From assembly GCA_902608065.1 (NCBI GenBank), contig CACLMO010000005.1:1-35750 (forward strand): DNA of 35,750 nt, in the 5' to 3' direction. The position numbers were made by a program, and so were the translations under genes. This stretch comes from an uncultured Pelagibacteraceae bacterium (GTDB taxonomy: Bacteria > Pseudomonadota > Alphaproteobacteria > Pelagibacterales > Pelagibacteraceae). Of this stretch, positions 9,013-18,584 are shown piece after piece; within the stretch, counting starts at the first letter, position 1; the number at the start of each line of letters is the position of its first letter. Under the pieces are notes generated by a model, which was not told the origin of the DNA, did not search any database, and saw nothing but the letters and a program-made list of their open reading frames with translations.

Positions 9013-9041
9013 AATATAACATATTTCCATCTTTTTATTAA
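9013..9041 (-). promoter_or_regulatory. Candidate ssb promoter in the ssb/uvrA divergent region
   Basis: On the minus strand TTAATA (9036-9041) and TATATT (9013-9018) are separated by exactly 17 nt, which would give a leader of roughly 35 nt before ssb. For uvrA on the plus strand I see only a weak TTGTTA at 8999-9004 with TATTTC at 9022-9027. No LexA-like box of either the gamma or alpha type was recognised in the 98-bp region. Confidence 0.4.
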
Positions 9042-9067
9042 TAGGTTAGATATAGTTGTGAAAAAAA

Positions 9068-11944
9068 ATGCTTAAAAAAATCGTTATAAAAGGCGCAAAA
9101 GAACACAATTTAAAAAATATTTCTCTCGAAATACCAAAGGATAAATTTATTGTAATAACTGGTCTTTCTGGGTCTGGAAAGTCATCGTTAGCTTTTGATA
9201 CTATTTATGCTGAAGGTCAAAGGAGATATGTAGAAAGCTTATCTGCTTATGCTAGGCAGTTTTTAGATAAAATGAAGAAACCTAAAGTTGACTTAATTGA
9301 AGGATTAAGTCCAGCTATCTCAATAGAACAAAAAAACACATCAAAAAATCCTAGATCTACTGTTGCAACTGTAACTGAAATTTATGATTATATGAGAGTT
9401 CTTTATGCTAGAGCAGGAACTCCATTTTCTCCTTTCACAGGAAAACCTATAAAATCACAAAGTGTAGCAGAAATTGTTGATAAAATTAAAAATTTACCAA
9501 AAAAAAATACAATATATTTGTTGGCCCCAATTGTTAGAGGAAGAAAAGGAGAATATAAAAAAGAAATCTCAAGTTATAAAAGAAGAGGTTTTCAAAGAAT
9601 AAAAGTTGATGGAGAATATTATGATATTGATAAATTTCCTGAATTAAATAAAAAAATAAAACACGATATTTCTATAGTAGTTGACAGAATAATTATAAAT
9701 AATGAGTTAGGTAATCGCCTTGCCGAAGGGGTTGAGACTTCACTTAATTTAGCAGATGGATTATTATTTGTTGAATACGAAAATGAAACACTTCCAAAAA
9801 AATATAGAAAAATTGAAAAAATTATATTCTCTTCAAAATTTGCTTGTCCTGAAAGTGGTTTCACTATTGAAGAAATAGAGCCAAGATTATTTTCTTTTAA
9901 TAGTCCATACGGGGCCTGTGAAGAGTGTGAAGGAATTGGTGTTAACCTTAATGTAGATCCCAATTTAGTCGTACCTAATACTAAAAAAAGTATACAAGAT
10001 GGTGCTATTGAGCCATGGGCTAAGTCTACCACTTTATATTATGCTCAGACTTTGTCTTCGATAGCAAAACATTACAAATTTTCAATGAATGATCCTTGGA
10101 AAAAACTGCCAAAGAAAATTCAAGATATAATTTTGTATGGCTCAGATGAAGATGAAATTAAATTTGCATATGACGATGGTTATGAAAAATATTCAACAAA
10201 AAAAACATTTGAGGGAGTTGTTAATAATCTAGAAAGACGATATTTAGAAACTGAAAGTGAGTGGAAAAGAGAGGAAATCTCTCAATATCAAAGTGAATCT
10301 GACTGCGAAAAATGTAAAGGAATGAGACTAAAAGATGAGGCTTTGTGTGTTAAAATTGATAGTTTAAATATAAGCGAAGTTACAAAAAAATCTATATCTG
10401 AAGCTAAAAAATGGTTTTCTGATTTAAATAAAAAATTAAACGAAAAAGAAAAAAAAATTGCTCAACATATACTAAAAGAAATTAATGAAAGACTTAATTT
10501 TTTGTTAAATGTAGGTTTGGATTATCTTACTCTTTCAAGAGAATCTGGAACTTTATCTGGGGGAGAGGCTCAAAGAATAAGATTAGCATCACAAATTGGT
10601 TCTGGATTAACCGGAGTTATCTATGTGTTAGATGAACCTTCTATAGGGTTACATCAAAAAGATAATATAAAATTAATTAATGCATTAAAGAGACTTAGAG
10701 ATCTGGGTAACACAGTCATAGTAGTTGAACATGATACGGAGACAATGGAAAATGCTGATCATATTATTGATTTAGGACCTGAAGCAGGCATAGATGGAGG
10801 AAATATAGTAGCTCAAGGAGAAATTAAAGAAATAATAAATAATAAGAACAGTATTACTGGAAATTATTTGTCTAAAAAGAAAATTATACCAATACCAAAC
10901 AAAAGAAGATTAGCAAAAAATGCTAGATATTTAGAAATATTAGGAGCTTCAGGAAATAATTTAAAAAATGTAAATCTTAAAATTCCCCTTGGAACCTTTA
11001 CGTGCGTTACAGGAGTATCTGGTAGTGGAAAATCTACCCTTGTGATCAATACTTTATATAATGCATTAAATTTAATGCTAAATAATAATAAGTCTAGAAA
11101 ATTACCTAAGCCTTTTAAAAATTACAAAGGTATTGAACAAATAGATAAAATTATTGATATAGATCAATCTCCAATTGGACGAACACCTCGATCTAATCCA
11201 GCAACATATACTGGAGCTTTTGGTCCTATAAGGGATTGGTTTACAAACCTACCTGAATCCAAAGCCAGAGGTTACAAAGTTGGAAGATTTTCTTTCAATG
11301 TAAAGGGTGGAAGATGTGAATCTTGTGAGGGAGATGGTGTAATAACTTACGAAATGCATTTTTTGCCAGATGTGTATATAGCTTGCGATGTATGCAAAGG
11401 AAGCAGGTACAATCGAGAAACTCTAGAAATAAAATATAAAGATAAAAATATTTCTGATGTTTTAAATATGACTGTGGATGAAGGTTGTGAATTTTTTATA
11501 AATATACCTGCTGTAAGATCAAAATTACTTACTTTAAAAAAAGTTGGTCTCGGTTATATAAAAATAGGACAGCAGGCTACTACTTTATCTGGGGGAGAAG
11601 CTCAAAGAATAAAACTAGCCAAGGAACTATCGAAAAGATCCACTGGAAGAACTATGTATATCTTGGATGAACCAACAACCGGATTACATGCTCATGATAT
11701 TAAAAAATTGTTAGAAATTCTTCAAACATTTGTGGTTCAAGGAAATACTGTTGTTGTCATAGAGCATAATTTAGATGTTATAAAAACTGCCGATTGGATA
11801 ATAGATATGGGTCCTGATGGAGGAATAAATGGTGGTAATATTATAGCCGAGGGAAATCCTGAAAAAATTACAGAAATAGAAGGTAGTTATACGGGTGCTT
11901 TTTTAAAGAATATTATAAACAACAAACTTAAAAAAACAGCTTAG
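9068..11944 (+). CDS. uvrA: Excinuclease ABC subunit A
   Basis: UvrA recognises bulky DNA lesions and loads UvrB in nucleotide excision repair. The 958-residue protein has two ABC ATPase modules. The first Walker A is GLSGSGKSS at 32-40 and the second is GVSGSGKST, about two thirds along. Both modules have the LSGGEAQRI signature and DEP Walker B motifs. The C-terminal zinc module (CESC...CDVC) is complete. The first zinc module reads CPES...CEEC: C260, C284 and C287 are kept, but the second Cys is S263, which I believe also occurs in other alphaproteobacteria. Length is normal. It is divergent from ssb and followed after 30 bp by the PuuD-like gene. Confidence 0.97.
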   Translation: MLKKIVIKGAKEHNLKNISLEIPKDKFIVITGLSGSGKSSLAFDTIYAEGQRRYVESLSAYARQFLDKMKKPKVDLIEGLSPAISIEQKNTSKNPRSTVATVTEIYDYMRVLYARAGTPFSPFTGKPIKSQSVAEIVDKIKNLPKKNTIYLLAPIVRGRKGEYKKEISSYKRRGFQRIKVDGEYYDIDKFPELNKKIKHDISIVVDRIIINNELGNRLAEGVETSLNLADGLLFVEYENETLPKKYRKIEKIIFSSKFACPESGFTIEEIEPRLFSFNSPYGACEECEGIGVNLNVDPNLVVPNTKKSIQDGAIEPWAKSTTLYYAQTLSSIAKHYKFSMNDPWKKLPKKIQDIILYGSDEDEIKFAYDDGYEKYSTKKTFEGVVNNLERRYLETESEWKREEISQYQSESDCEKCKGMRLKDEALCVKIDSLNISEVTKKSISEAKKWFSDLNKKLNEKEKKIAQHILKEINERLNFLLNVGLDYLTLSRESGTLSGGEAQRIRLASQIGSGLTGVIYVLDEPSIGLHQKDNIKLINALKRLRDLGNTVIVVEHDTETMENADHIIDLGPEAGIDGGNIVAQGEIKEIINNKNSITGNYLSKKKIIPIPNKRRLAKNARYLEILGASGNNLKNVNLKIPLGTFTCVTGVSGSGKSTLVINTLYNALNLMLNNNKSRKLPKPFKNYKGIEQIDKIIDIDQSPIGRTPRSNPATYTGAFGPIRDWFTNLPESKARGYKVGRFSFNVKGGRCESCEGDGVITYEMHFLPDVYIACDVCKGSRYNRETLEIKYKDKNISDVLNMTVDEGCEFFINIPAVRSKLLTLKKVGLGYIKIGQQATTLSGGEAQRIKLAKELSKRSTGRTMYILDEPTTGLHAHDIKKLLEILQTFVVQGNTVVVIEHNLDVIKTADWIIDMGPDGGINGGNIIAEGNPEKITEIEGSYTGAFLKNIINNKLKKTA

Positions 11945-11974
11945 TTTTGATGTAAAAGATGGTATAAGGACACT

Positions 11975-12577
11975 ATGGTTTCAATATTACAATCATTATC
12001 GAAAACTATCCATCTATCAATAGTTCTAGCTATACTTTTGTTTATTGGGTTATTTTTTAGTGGTGGAGACTTTGCTTTCGATCAACTTTTCTGGAGTTGG
12101 TTATTCAGATATTTTCATGTACTTGCAGGAGTAATGTGGATTGGTCTTCTTTGGTACCTAAATTTTGTTCAGATACCTAGTATGCCAAAAATTCCTGATG
12201 ATCAAAAACCAGCTATAGGTAAAGTAATAGCACCAGCTGTTCTTTTTTGGTTTAGATGGGCAGCTTTTGCAACTATTGTTACAGGATTAATTGTAGCCTA
12301 CTTAAATGGTTATGTTCATCAAGCTTTAGCTCTTGGTATAGGAAGTGGTGGAGGTAAAAATACAGCAATTGGTATTGGAATGTGGTTAGGTTTAATTATG
12401 GCTTATAATGTTTGGTTTATTATTTGGCCTAATCAAAAAAAGGCTCTTGGTATTGTTGAGTGTTCACCGGAAGAAAAACCTAAGGCGGCAAAAACTGCAA
12501 TGCTAACCTCTAGAATAAATACTTTATTGTCTCTACCAATGTTATTGTCAATGGTAATGGCTCAAAACCTTTACTAA
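11975..12577 (+). CDS. PuuD-like (DUF989) membrane protein without cytochrome domain
   Basis: A 200-residue integral membrane protein that resembles the membrane part of urate hydroxylase PuuD. The family-like stretch FHVLAGVMWIGLLWYLNF at 47-64 is followed by VPxMPKIP-like QIPSMPKIPDD. I see five likely membrane segments, at about 14-29, 41-63, 88-110, 131-152 and 180-197, with candidate haem-ligand histidines H48 and H115. Full PuuD proteins carry a C-terminal cytochrome c domain; no CxxCH occurs here. No other purine catabolism gene is nearby, so urate oxidation is uncertain. An AAGGA Shine-Dalgarno sequence precedes the ATG. Its stop overlaps the end of secF (convergent) by 4 bp. Confidence 0.7.
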   Translation: MVSILQSLSKTIHLSIVLAILLFIGLFFSGGDFAFDQLFWSWLFRYFHVLAGVMWIGLLWYLNFVQIPSMPKIPDDQKPAIGKVIAPAVLFWFRWAAFATIVTGLIVAYLNGYVHQALALGIGSGGGKNTAIGIGMWLGLIMAYNVWFIIWPNQKKALGIVECSPEEKPKAAKTAMLTSRINTLLSLPMLLSMVMAQNLY

Positions 12578-13491
12578 TTATTTTCCGTATCTTCTTTTAA
12601 AATAGTTTTTTGGCTCACTTTTGTATAATTCAGTATTGGAGTTGCAACAAAAATAGATGAGTAGGTTCCAATTATCACTCCAATTATCATTGCAAAAGAA
12701 AAACCTTTGAGTATTTCTCCACCAAATATATATATAGATAATAATGCTAATAAAGTAGTAAATGAGGTAATTAAAGTTCTAGATAAGGTTTCGTTAGTAG
12801 ATATATTTGAAATTTCACTGATAGAAATTTTAGAAAACTTTTTTAAATTTTCTCTTATTCGATCATAAATGACAACAGTATCATTCATTGAATAACCTAC
12901 TATAGTCAATACCGCGGCAACAATAGACAAGTTAACCTCATATGATAAAAGAGAAAAAATACCTAATGTAATAATTACATCATGGATTATTGCAATAATT
13001 GCACCCACACTAAATTGCCATTCAAATCTTATCCAGATATAAAAAAGCATAGCAGCTAAAGATAAGCTGATTGCTAAAAGTCCATCTTTCAACAATTCAG
13101 AACTTACTTTAGGTCCAACATTTTCAACTCTTCTAAAATTCATCTCAGCATTTAAATCTGTAGATAGTTTATCGTTTATTGATTTAATAAAGTTTTCATC
13201 TTTAAATTTTGTAACTTCAATTTTAACTAAATAATCATTCTCTTTTCCAAATTTTTTTACTGTTACATCTCCTAAATTCATTCTTAGTAAAGATTGTCTA
13301 ATATCTGCTATGTTAACTTGTGAATTTTCTGATCTAATTTCAATAAGAGTTCCACCTTTAAAATCAACTCCAAAATTTAAGCCCTTAAATAAAAGGACAA
13401 GAATTGATAAAATAATGAGAGTCAATGAAAGTAAATTTAATTTACTATAATAATTATAAAAATTTATATCTTTTGGTACTTTAAAAATCAT
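12574..13491 (-). CDS. secF: Protein translocase subunit SecF
   Basis: SecF works with SecD as a proton-driven motor that helps pull Sec substrates through SecYEG. The 305-residue protein has the N-terminal segment NFGVDFKGGTLIEI after the first membrane helix, a periplasmic domain, and five more helices with GYSMNDTVVIYDRIREN in the middle. All are SecF hallmarks. Its ATG overlaps the secD stop by 4 bp (ATGA), so it is probably coupled. It is the last gene of the long minus-strand run, ending directly against the PuuD-like gene. Confidence 0.97.
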   Translation of the reverse strand: MIFKVPKDINFYNYYSKLNLLSLTLIILSILVLLFKGLNFGVDFKGGTLIEIRSENSQVNIADIRQSLLRMNLGDVTVKKFGKENDYLVKIEVTKFKDENFIKSINDKLSTDLNAEMNFRRVENVGPKVSSELLKDGLLAISLSLAAMLFYIWIRFEWQFSVGAIIAIIHDVIITLGIFSLLSYEVNLSIVAAVLTIVGYSMNDTVVIYDRIRENLKKFSKISISEISNISTNETLSRTLITSFTTLLALLSIYIFGGEILKGFSFAMIIGVIIGTYSSIFVATPILNYTKVSQKTILKEDTENN

Positions 13492-15041
13492 ATAGTTATT
13501 TTGTTGTTTTTATTTTTCATAACGTAAATAGATGAAAGATGTCGTGCAAAAAAATATGCTGAAAATAATGTGGTTAAAATACCGATGCCAAGAGTTACGG
13601 CAAAGCCTTTTACAGGTCCAGATCCAAGAAAAAAAAGAATTATAGCAGATATTAATGTTGTAATGTTTGCATCAAAAATTGCAGTTTGCGCTTTTTTATA
13701 ACCAATATCAAATGAATGAATGTTAGATTCTTCTGTTTTCATTTGTTCTTTAATACGTTCAAAAATTAAAACGTTAGCATCTACAGCCATACCGACAGTT
13801 AAAATAATGCCTGCTATGCCAGGCAATGTAAGTGTGGCTTCTAAAATTGTTAAAATTCCTAAAAGAAGTATTAAATTAATAACTAATGCTGTGTTTGCTA
13901 TAACACCTAAAAATTTATATTTAAAAAACATATAAAAAATAACTGCTAAAAAACCTATCATTAATGAAATTGTTCCTGCTTTTATTGAATCCTCTCCTAA
14001 ATCAGGACCAACTGTCCTTTCTTCAATAATATTTAGTGGAGCGGGTAAAGCACCTGATCTCAACAATAAAGCTAAATCTGTTGCAGTTTGAAAATCAAAA
14101 TTACCTGTTATTTGTCCGTTTCCACCAATAATTGGCTCTCTGATTTGTGGAGCGCTAATTATTTTATTATCTAAAACAATAGCTAATTTTTTTCCAACAT
14201 TATTAGTTGTTATCCTGGCAAATTTTTTGGCTCCTACCCTATCTAAAGTAAAACTTACAATTTTTTCATTAGTTATATTGTCAACACCAGGTTTTGCATT
14301 TACTAAATTGTCACCGCTTAGCAATACTCTTTTATTTACCTTTAATTTCGTTTGTGTGTCTTCATAAGAAATAAGCTCAGAGCCGAAATCATCATTATCT
14401 TCTGAAACAAGTCTGAAAGTTAAATTTGCTGTTTTGCCCAAAAGACTTTTAATCCTATTTGGGTCATCTAATCCAGGTAATTCAATTAAAATTCTATCAC
14501 TACCTCTTTTAATTATGGTCGGCTCTTTAGTTCCAACTTCATCAATTCGTCTTCTAACAATTTCTAAAGATTGTTCTAGAGCAGAATTTTTTATTTCTAT
14601 TACACCAAATTTAGAATAATAAATTGATACTAAATTATTTACAATTGAATGTTCCATTTCATAAGACTTATATTGATTGTAGTAAACATTTAGAGGATTA
14701 TCCTTTTTTGTAAAAAATTCATCAAATTTTTCTATTCCACTTTCTGATAATTGAAAATTAATAATAAGATTTTCTAATTGTAAATTTTCATATTTTATTT
14801 TTTTTTCTTTTAAGGTTTTTCTTAATAAAATTAATTTAGATTGTAATTTTTCCTTTATTACTGGTTTTGAATCAACTTCTAATAACAGGTATGATCCGCC
14901 CTGAAGGTCAAGACCTAGATTGACTTTTTTCGATAATAAAAAATTATCTTTAGTTTCAATGAAATTGATAAGAGAAAAAAAGCTTAAAACAATTATTATA
15001 ATATATATTGATGCTATTTTTAGTTTTGAAAAATATAACAC
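13488..15041 (-). CDS. secD: Protein translocase subunit SecD
   Basis: SecD is the larger subunit of the SecDF export motor in the inner membrane. The 517-residue protein has one N-terminal helix, LGLDLQGGSYLLLEVD, a large periplasmic domain with RRRIDEVGTKEPTI and RILIELPG motifs, then five helices with TVGMAVDANVLIFERIKE. Length is typical for short alphaproteobacterial SecD. It lies 9 bp after yajC and overlaps secF by 4 bp, the standard yajC-secD-secF order. Confidence 0.97.
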   Translation of the reverse strand: MLYFSKLKIASIYIIIIVLSFFSLINFIETKDNFLLSKKVNLGLDLQGGSYLLLEVDSKPVIKEKLQSKLILLRKTLKEKKIKYENLQLENLIINFQLSESGIEKFDEFFTKKDNPLNVYYNQYKSYEMEHSIVNNLVSIYYSKFGVIEIKNSALEQSLEIVRRRIDEVGTKEPTIIKRGSDRILIELPGLDDPNRIKSLLGKTANLTFRLVSEDNDDFGSELISYEDTQTKLKVNKRVLLSGDNLVNAKPGVDNITNEKIVSFTLDRVGAKKFARITTNNVGKKLAIVLDNKIISAPQIREPIIGGNGQITGNFDFQTATDLALLLRSGALPAPLNIIEERTVGPDLGEDSIKAGTISLMIGFLAVIFYMFFKYKFLGVIANTALVINLILLLGILTILEATLTLPGIAGIILTVGMAVDANVLIFERIKEQMKTEESNIHSFDIGYKKAQTAIFDANITTLISAIILFFLGSGPVKGFAVTLGIGILTTLFSAYFFARHLSSIYVMKNKNNKITI

Positions 15042-15050
15042 AAAATCAAA

Positions 15051-15335
15051 CTATTTTTTTGGTTGAGGCTGTTGTAGTAAACTTTGTACAGTAGACTTAA
15101 CAACCTGAACAGTAACGTTGTCTGAAATTAATAAATCAATTTTGTCATCATCATGAACTCTTTCAATTTTACCAACTATACCTCCTGAAGTAACAACTTC
15201 ATCTCCCCTTTTTAAAGCGGCAACCATCATTTTATGATCTTTGATTCTTTTTTGCTGAGGTCTTATAAGAAAAAAATAGAAAATAACAAAAATTAAAATT
15301 AATGGGATAAACTGAGCGAATCCTGAACCTGACAT
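15051..15335 (-). CDS. yajC: Preprotein translocase accessory protein YajC
   Basis: YajC is a single-span membrane protein associated with SecDF. The 94-residue product has one hydrophobic segment at about 9-25, the conserved FLIRPQQKR at its end, then the soluble domain with LKRGDEVVTSGGIVGKI. A clear AGGAG Shine-Dalgarno sequence precedes the ATG. The 57-bp gap to serS is one of the larger gaps in this run, so an internal promoter here is possible though I cannot point to a convincing one. Confidence 0.96.
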   Translation of the reverse strand: MSGSGFAQFIPLILIFVIFYFFLIRPQQKRIKDHKMMVAALKRGDEVVTSGGIVGKIERVHDDDKIDLLISDNVTVQVVKSTVQSLLQQPQPKK

Positions 15336-15392
15336 ATATACTCCTAAAATTATATTATGATTATACTAAATAAAAAAAATAAACAATAAAAA

Positions 15393-16646
15393 TTATCCTA
15401 TGGTCTTTTCACCTTGCATATATGGTATTAACACACTGGGTATTTTTATACTTCCATCTTTTTGTTGATAATTTTCCATAACCGCTATTAAAGTTCTACC
15501 AACTGCCAAACCTGAACCGTTAAGAGTTCCTAGATATATTGTTTCATTATTTTTGTTTTTGTATTTTGCCATCATTCTTCTAGCTTGAAATTGACCACAC
15601 GATGAACAACTAGATATTTCTCGATATTTATTTTCTGAAGGTATCCAAACTTCTAGATCATAAGTTTTTTCTGCACTAAACCCCATATCTCCAGAAGATA
15701 ACATAACTACTCTATATGGAAGTTCCAATTTTTTTAAAATTTCTTGTGCACAATTGCTCATTCTATCAAGTTCTTCTTTACATTTATTTGGCTCAACTAC
15801 ACTCACAAGCTCAACTTTATAAAATTGATGCTGCCTGATCATTCCTTTTGTATCTTTTCCATAGCTTCCAGCTTCTTTTCTAAAACAAGCTGTGGAGGCT
15901 ACATATCTTAATGGCAATTCTTCTTTTTTAACAAACGATTCTCTTACAATGTTGGTTAAGACAACCTCAGCAGTGGGTATTAAAAATTTTTTAAATTTTT
16001 CATTTTCTAATTTAATTTCAAACTGATCACTTTCAAACTTTGGCAATTGACCAGTTCCAAACATTGTTTTTTCATCAACAATTAATGGTGGAGATATTTC
16101 CTTATAACCGAATTGTTTTGTGTGATAATCTAACATAAAATTAGATATGGCTCTTTCAAGTAAAGCTAGTTTGTCTTTGAGAAAAACAAATCTTGATCCA
16201 GAAGTTTTAGCAGCAACATCAAAATCCATCATATTCAATTTTTTTCCTATTTCATGGTGAGACAAAGGTTTAAATTCAAATTTATTAATTTCACCATTTT
16301 TTTTAATTTCTTTATTGAAACTTTCGTCTTTGCCTACTGGCACATCTTCCAAAGCAATATTTGGAAGCGAACTTAATGCTTGATCAATTTCTTTTTTTAG
16401 TAAAGTTTGAGAATTGTTAAGTTTTTCAATATTCTTTGATATTTCCTTTGATGTAGAAAATTTTGTTTCATCTTTTTTTTGAGATATAATTTTTTTTTCT
16501 TGCTCAAGTTTTTCTTTTTTTTGAATTAATTCTCTATTTTTTTTATCTAAATTGAGCAAATTTTCTAAATTTATATTAGTATTTCTCTCTCTCAATTTTT
16601 TTTCGTAAAATTTACTATCTTTTCTTATTAATTTAATATCATGCAT
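15393..16646 (-). CDS. serS: Seryl-tRNA synthetase
   Basis: SerS attaches serine to tRNA-Ser and tRNA-Sec. With the start at MHDIKLIRKDSKFYEK (16646) the protein is 417 residues, close to the family norm. A longer frame to 16694 lies inside tatC and lacks family similarity. An antiparallel coiled-coil arm rich in K/E covers about 25-95. Class II motifs follow: the TAEV segment and the FRKEAG...QHQFYKVE motif 2, EISSCSSCGQFQARR, and motif 3 (NGSGLAVGRTLIAVMENYQ). Start and tatC stop overlap by 8 bp, so translation coupling is likely. It sits between the Tat and Sec genes. Confidence 0.96.
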   Translation of the reverse strand: MHDIKLIRKDSKFYEKKLRERNTNINLENLLNLDKKNRELIQKKEKLEQEKKIISQKKDETKFSTSKEISKNIEKLNNSQTLLKKEIDQALSSLPNIALEDVPVGKDESFNKEIKKNGEINKFEFKPLSHHEIGKKLNMMDFDVAAKTSGSRFVFLKDKLALLERAISNFMLDYHTKQFGYKEISPPLIVDEKTMFGTGQLPKFESDQFEIKLENEKFKKFLIPTAEVVLTNIVRESFVKKEELPLRYVASTACFRKEAGSYGKDTKGMIRQHQFYKVELVSVVEPNKCKEELDRMSNCAQEILKKLELPYRVVMLSSGDMGFSAEKTYDLEVWIPSENKYREISSCSSCGQFQARRMMAKYKNKNNETIYLGTLNGSGLAVGRTLIAVMENYQQKDGSIKIPSVLIPYMQGEKTIG

Positions 16647-17403
16647 CTTTTTTCTTTTTTTCAATAATCTTGACAGACAATATAGATAATTCATAAAGAA
16701 TTAACAAAGGTATTCCCAAACCTATTTGGGTTATTGGGTCAGGCGGTGTTAATATAGCTGCTACTGTAAAAATTATCACTACCACATATTTTCTTCTTTT
16801 TTTTAAATATTCTGAATCTATAAATCCTACTCTTGCTAATAAACTTAATAAAACTGGTAATTGAAAACTAATACCAAATGCAAAAATTAATCTCATGATT
16901 AAAGATAAATATTCATTTACTTTTGCTTCTAGTTGTATGGGCAAATGAGAAATAGTAGCTGTCGATTCAAAAGATAGAAAAAATTTAATAGCTAAAGGCA
17001 TCACTAAGTAATATACGAGCATTCCACCTAGCAAAAATAAAGTTGGTGTAGCAATTAAATAAGGTAACAATGCTCTTTTTTCATCTTTGTATAAACCTGG
17101 AGCAACAAATTTCCATATCTGAGTTAATATTATTGGACTGGTAACAAACATTGCTGCAAAAAAAGCAACTTTTAAATAAGTAATAAAAGTTTCATGTAAA
17201 GCAGTAAAAATAAGTCTTCTATTAATTTCATCATTTTTAACTGCTTCTGCATATGGGGAAACTAAAAAAGCATAAATATTTTCTGCAAAAAAATAACAAA
17301 TAATAAAAAAAAGAAAGAGATATAAAAATGATTTTAATAATCTTGATCTCAATTCAGTTAAATGACCAACGAATGATGATTTTTTCATTTTTTTTTCATT
17401 CAT
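16639..17403 (-). CDS. tatC: Sec-independent protein translocase TatC
   Basis: TatC is the receptor for twin-arginine signal peptides. The 254-residue protein carries the cytoplasmic N-terminal motif FVGHLTELRSRL (11-22), with the Glu and Arg that contact the signal peptide, and six hydrophobic segments. The FAFGISFQLPV and LTPPD segments are family landmarks. Start ATG overlaps the tatB stop by 8 bp and its own stop overlaps serS by 8 bp. The M48 lipoprotein at 2071-2919 is a candidate substrate in this window. Confidence 0.96.
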   Translation of the reverse strand: MNEKKMKKSSFVGHLTELRSRLLKSFLYLFLFFIICYFFAENIYAFLVSPYAEAVKNDEINRRLIFTALHETFITYLKVAFFAAMFVTSPIILTQIWKFVAPGLYKDEKRALLPYLIATPTLFLLGGMLVYYLVMPLAIKFFLSFESTATISHLPIQLEAKVNEYLSLIMRLIFAFGISFQLPVLLSLLARVGFIDSEYLKKRRKYVVVIIFTVAAILTPPDPITQIGLGIPLLILYELSILSVKIIEKKKKDA

Positions 17404-17635
17404 TTTCTTCTTTTTTATTTTTAATTATTTTATCAATATTTTTTTTTACCGAAATTTCTTCTTCTATATCAGTTTCTATATCAGTTACATCTTTTTGAAT
17501 TTCACTAAAATAACTTTTAATAGAGCCAATCCAATTTCCAACTTTTTTTAGAATAATTGGAAAGTCCTTTGGTCCTATAATTAATATGGCCAGAACCACA
17601 ATAACTAGTATCTCAAACCATCCAATTTGTGGCAT
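17396..17635 (-). CDS. tatB: Sec-independent protein translocase TatB
   Basis: TatB forms the receptor complex with TatC. The 79-residue product has a very short N-terminal tail (MPQIGWFEI), one membrane helix at about 7-20, the G-P hinge (GPKDFP, 21-26), an amphipathic helix and a charged tail. It is shorter than E. coli TatB (171 residues), losing most of the C-terminal tail. The order tatA-tatB-tatC supports the assignment. It lies 6 bp after tatA and overlaps tatC by 8 bp. Confidence 0.92.
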   Translation of the reverse strand: MPQIGWFEILVIVVLAILIIGPKDFPIILKKVGNWIGSIKSYFSEIQKDVTDIETDIEEEISVKKNIDKIIKNKKEENE

Positions 17636-17641
17636 TTTAAA

Positions 17642-17851
17642 TTATTTTTTTTCTGGATTTGAATCGTCGTTAGATTTTTCTTCTGGTGATATAGATTCTG
17701 ATGATGAAGACTCTGATGGGTCTTTCATTCCCTTTTTAAAACTTTTAATTCCTTTAGCTACATCTCCCATTAAGTCTGAAATCTTACCTCTACCAAATAA
17801 GAGTACAACTAAAACAACTACAATAGCAATTTGCCAAAAACCAATACTCAT
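17642..17851 (-). CDS. tatA: Sec-independent protein translocase TatA
   Basis: TatA makes the polymeric membrane-weakening component of the Tat system. The 69-residue protein has a single membrane helix (about 5-19), the diagnostic FGRGKI hinge at 19-24, and the amphipathic helix [17 protein letters not shown]. An acidic, serine-rich tail follows. It sits 43 bp downstream of scpB and 6 bp upstream of tatB. The longer plus-strand frame overlapping it is a shadow. Confidence 0.95.
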   Translation of the reverse strand: MSIGFWQIAIVVVLVVLLFGRGKISDLMGDVAKGIKSFKKGMKDPSESSSSESISPEEKSNDDSNPEKK

Positions 17852-17894
17852 AAATAAATTATATACAATTTTTATAGTTTATTAAAGCCATCTT

Positions 17895-18584
17895 TTATTC
17901 ATCCTCTGTCTTTAAAGATTTATTTAACATATCATCTATATTCGAATATATATTCTCCTTTTTTTCTTCCTCTTGCTCTTTAAAAAATTTACCAGCACCA
18001 AAAATTGATGTGTCTACGTTACTACTATCAATTAAACCAGCTGAGGTAAGTTCTTCTACATTTGGTAGATCTGTTAATTTTTGAATGTTAAAATGACTTA
18101 AAAAATCTTCTGTTGTTACATATTGAATAGGTTTTCCGGGTACATTTTTTCTACCGGCTGGTCTTACCCAATTAAGTTCTAATAATATTTCTAATGTACC
18201 AGTGGCAAATGCCACTCCTCTTATTTCTTCTATTTCAGATCTTGTGACCGGCTGGTGATAAACTATTATTGATAAAGTTTCTATTGCAGCTTTTGATAAT
18301 TTTTTTTGCGAAGCTTTTTGTTGGTTCATTAATTTAGAAAGATTTGATGCTGTTCTAAATGACCATTTGTTTGAAATGCAAACCAAGTTTACACCTCTAT
18401 TTTTGTATTGCATTTCTAAGGATTCTAAAATCTTTTTAATATCACTTCTTTTTTTTAATCTCATTTGAATACTTTCTATATCTAAAGGTTCCTCTGCTGA
18501 AAATAAAATAGCCTCTACTTGTCTTTCAACTTCTGAAGAGGTATTTGGAAATTTTATAATTTTAAAATTTTCTTTTTTACTCAT
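17895..18584 (-). CDS. scpB: Segregation and condensation protein B
   Basis: ScpB is a kleisin-associated winged-helix protein of the SMC-ScpAB condensin. The 229-residue protein has EAILFSAEEPLD near the N-terminus, the LSKAAIETLSIIVYHQPVTRSEIEEIRG block of the first winged-helix domain, and GRKNVPGKPIQYVTTEDFL in the second. A charged C-terminal tail rich in Glu/Lys extends beyond the core. It overlaps scpA by 4 bp, the usual coupled scpA-scpB arrangement. Confidence 0.95.
   Translation of the reverse strand: MSKKENFKIIKFPNTSSEVERQVEAILFSAEEPLDIESIQMRLKKRSDIKKILESLEMQYKNRGVNLVCISNKWSFRTASNLSKLMNQQKASQKKLSKAAIETLSIIVYHQPVTRSEIEEIRGVAFATGTLEILLELNWVRPAGRKNVPGKPIQYVTTEDFLSHFNIQKLTDLPNVEELTSAGLIDSSNVDTSIFGAGKFFKEQEEEKKENIYSNIDDMLNKSLKTEDE

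Noticed and set aside
9619..10032. 137-codon minus-strand frame inside uvrA
   Set aside because: Antisense shadow of a conserved UvrA region with no own motifs or ribosome-binding site.
16647..16694. Longer serS start (MNYLYCLSRLLKKRKK)
   Set aside because: It lies inside tatC and is not similar to the SerS N-terminus; MHDIKLIRKD at 16646 matches the family.
17586..17885. Plus-strand frame of 99 codons over tatA/tatB
   Set aside because: Shadow of the tat genes on the opposite strand; amino-acid composition is not protein-like and no family motif is visible.
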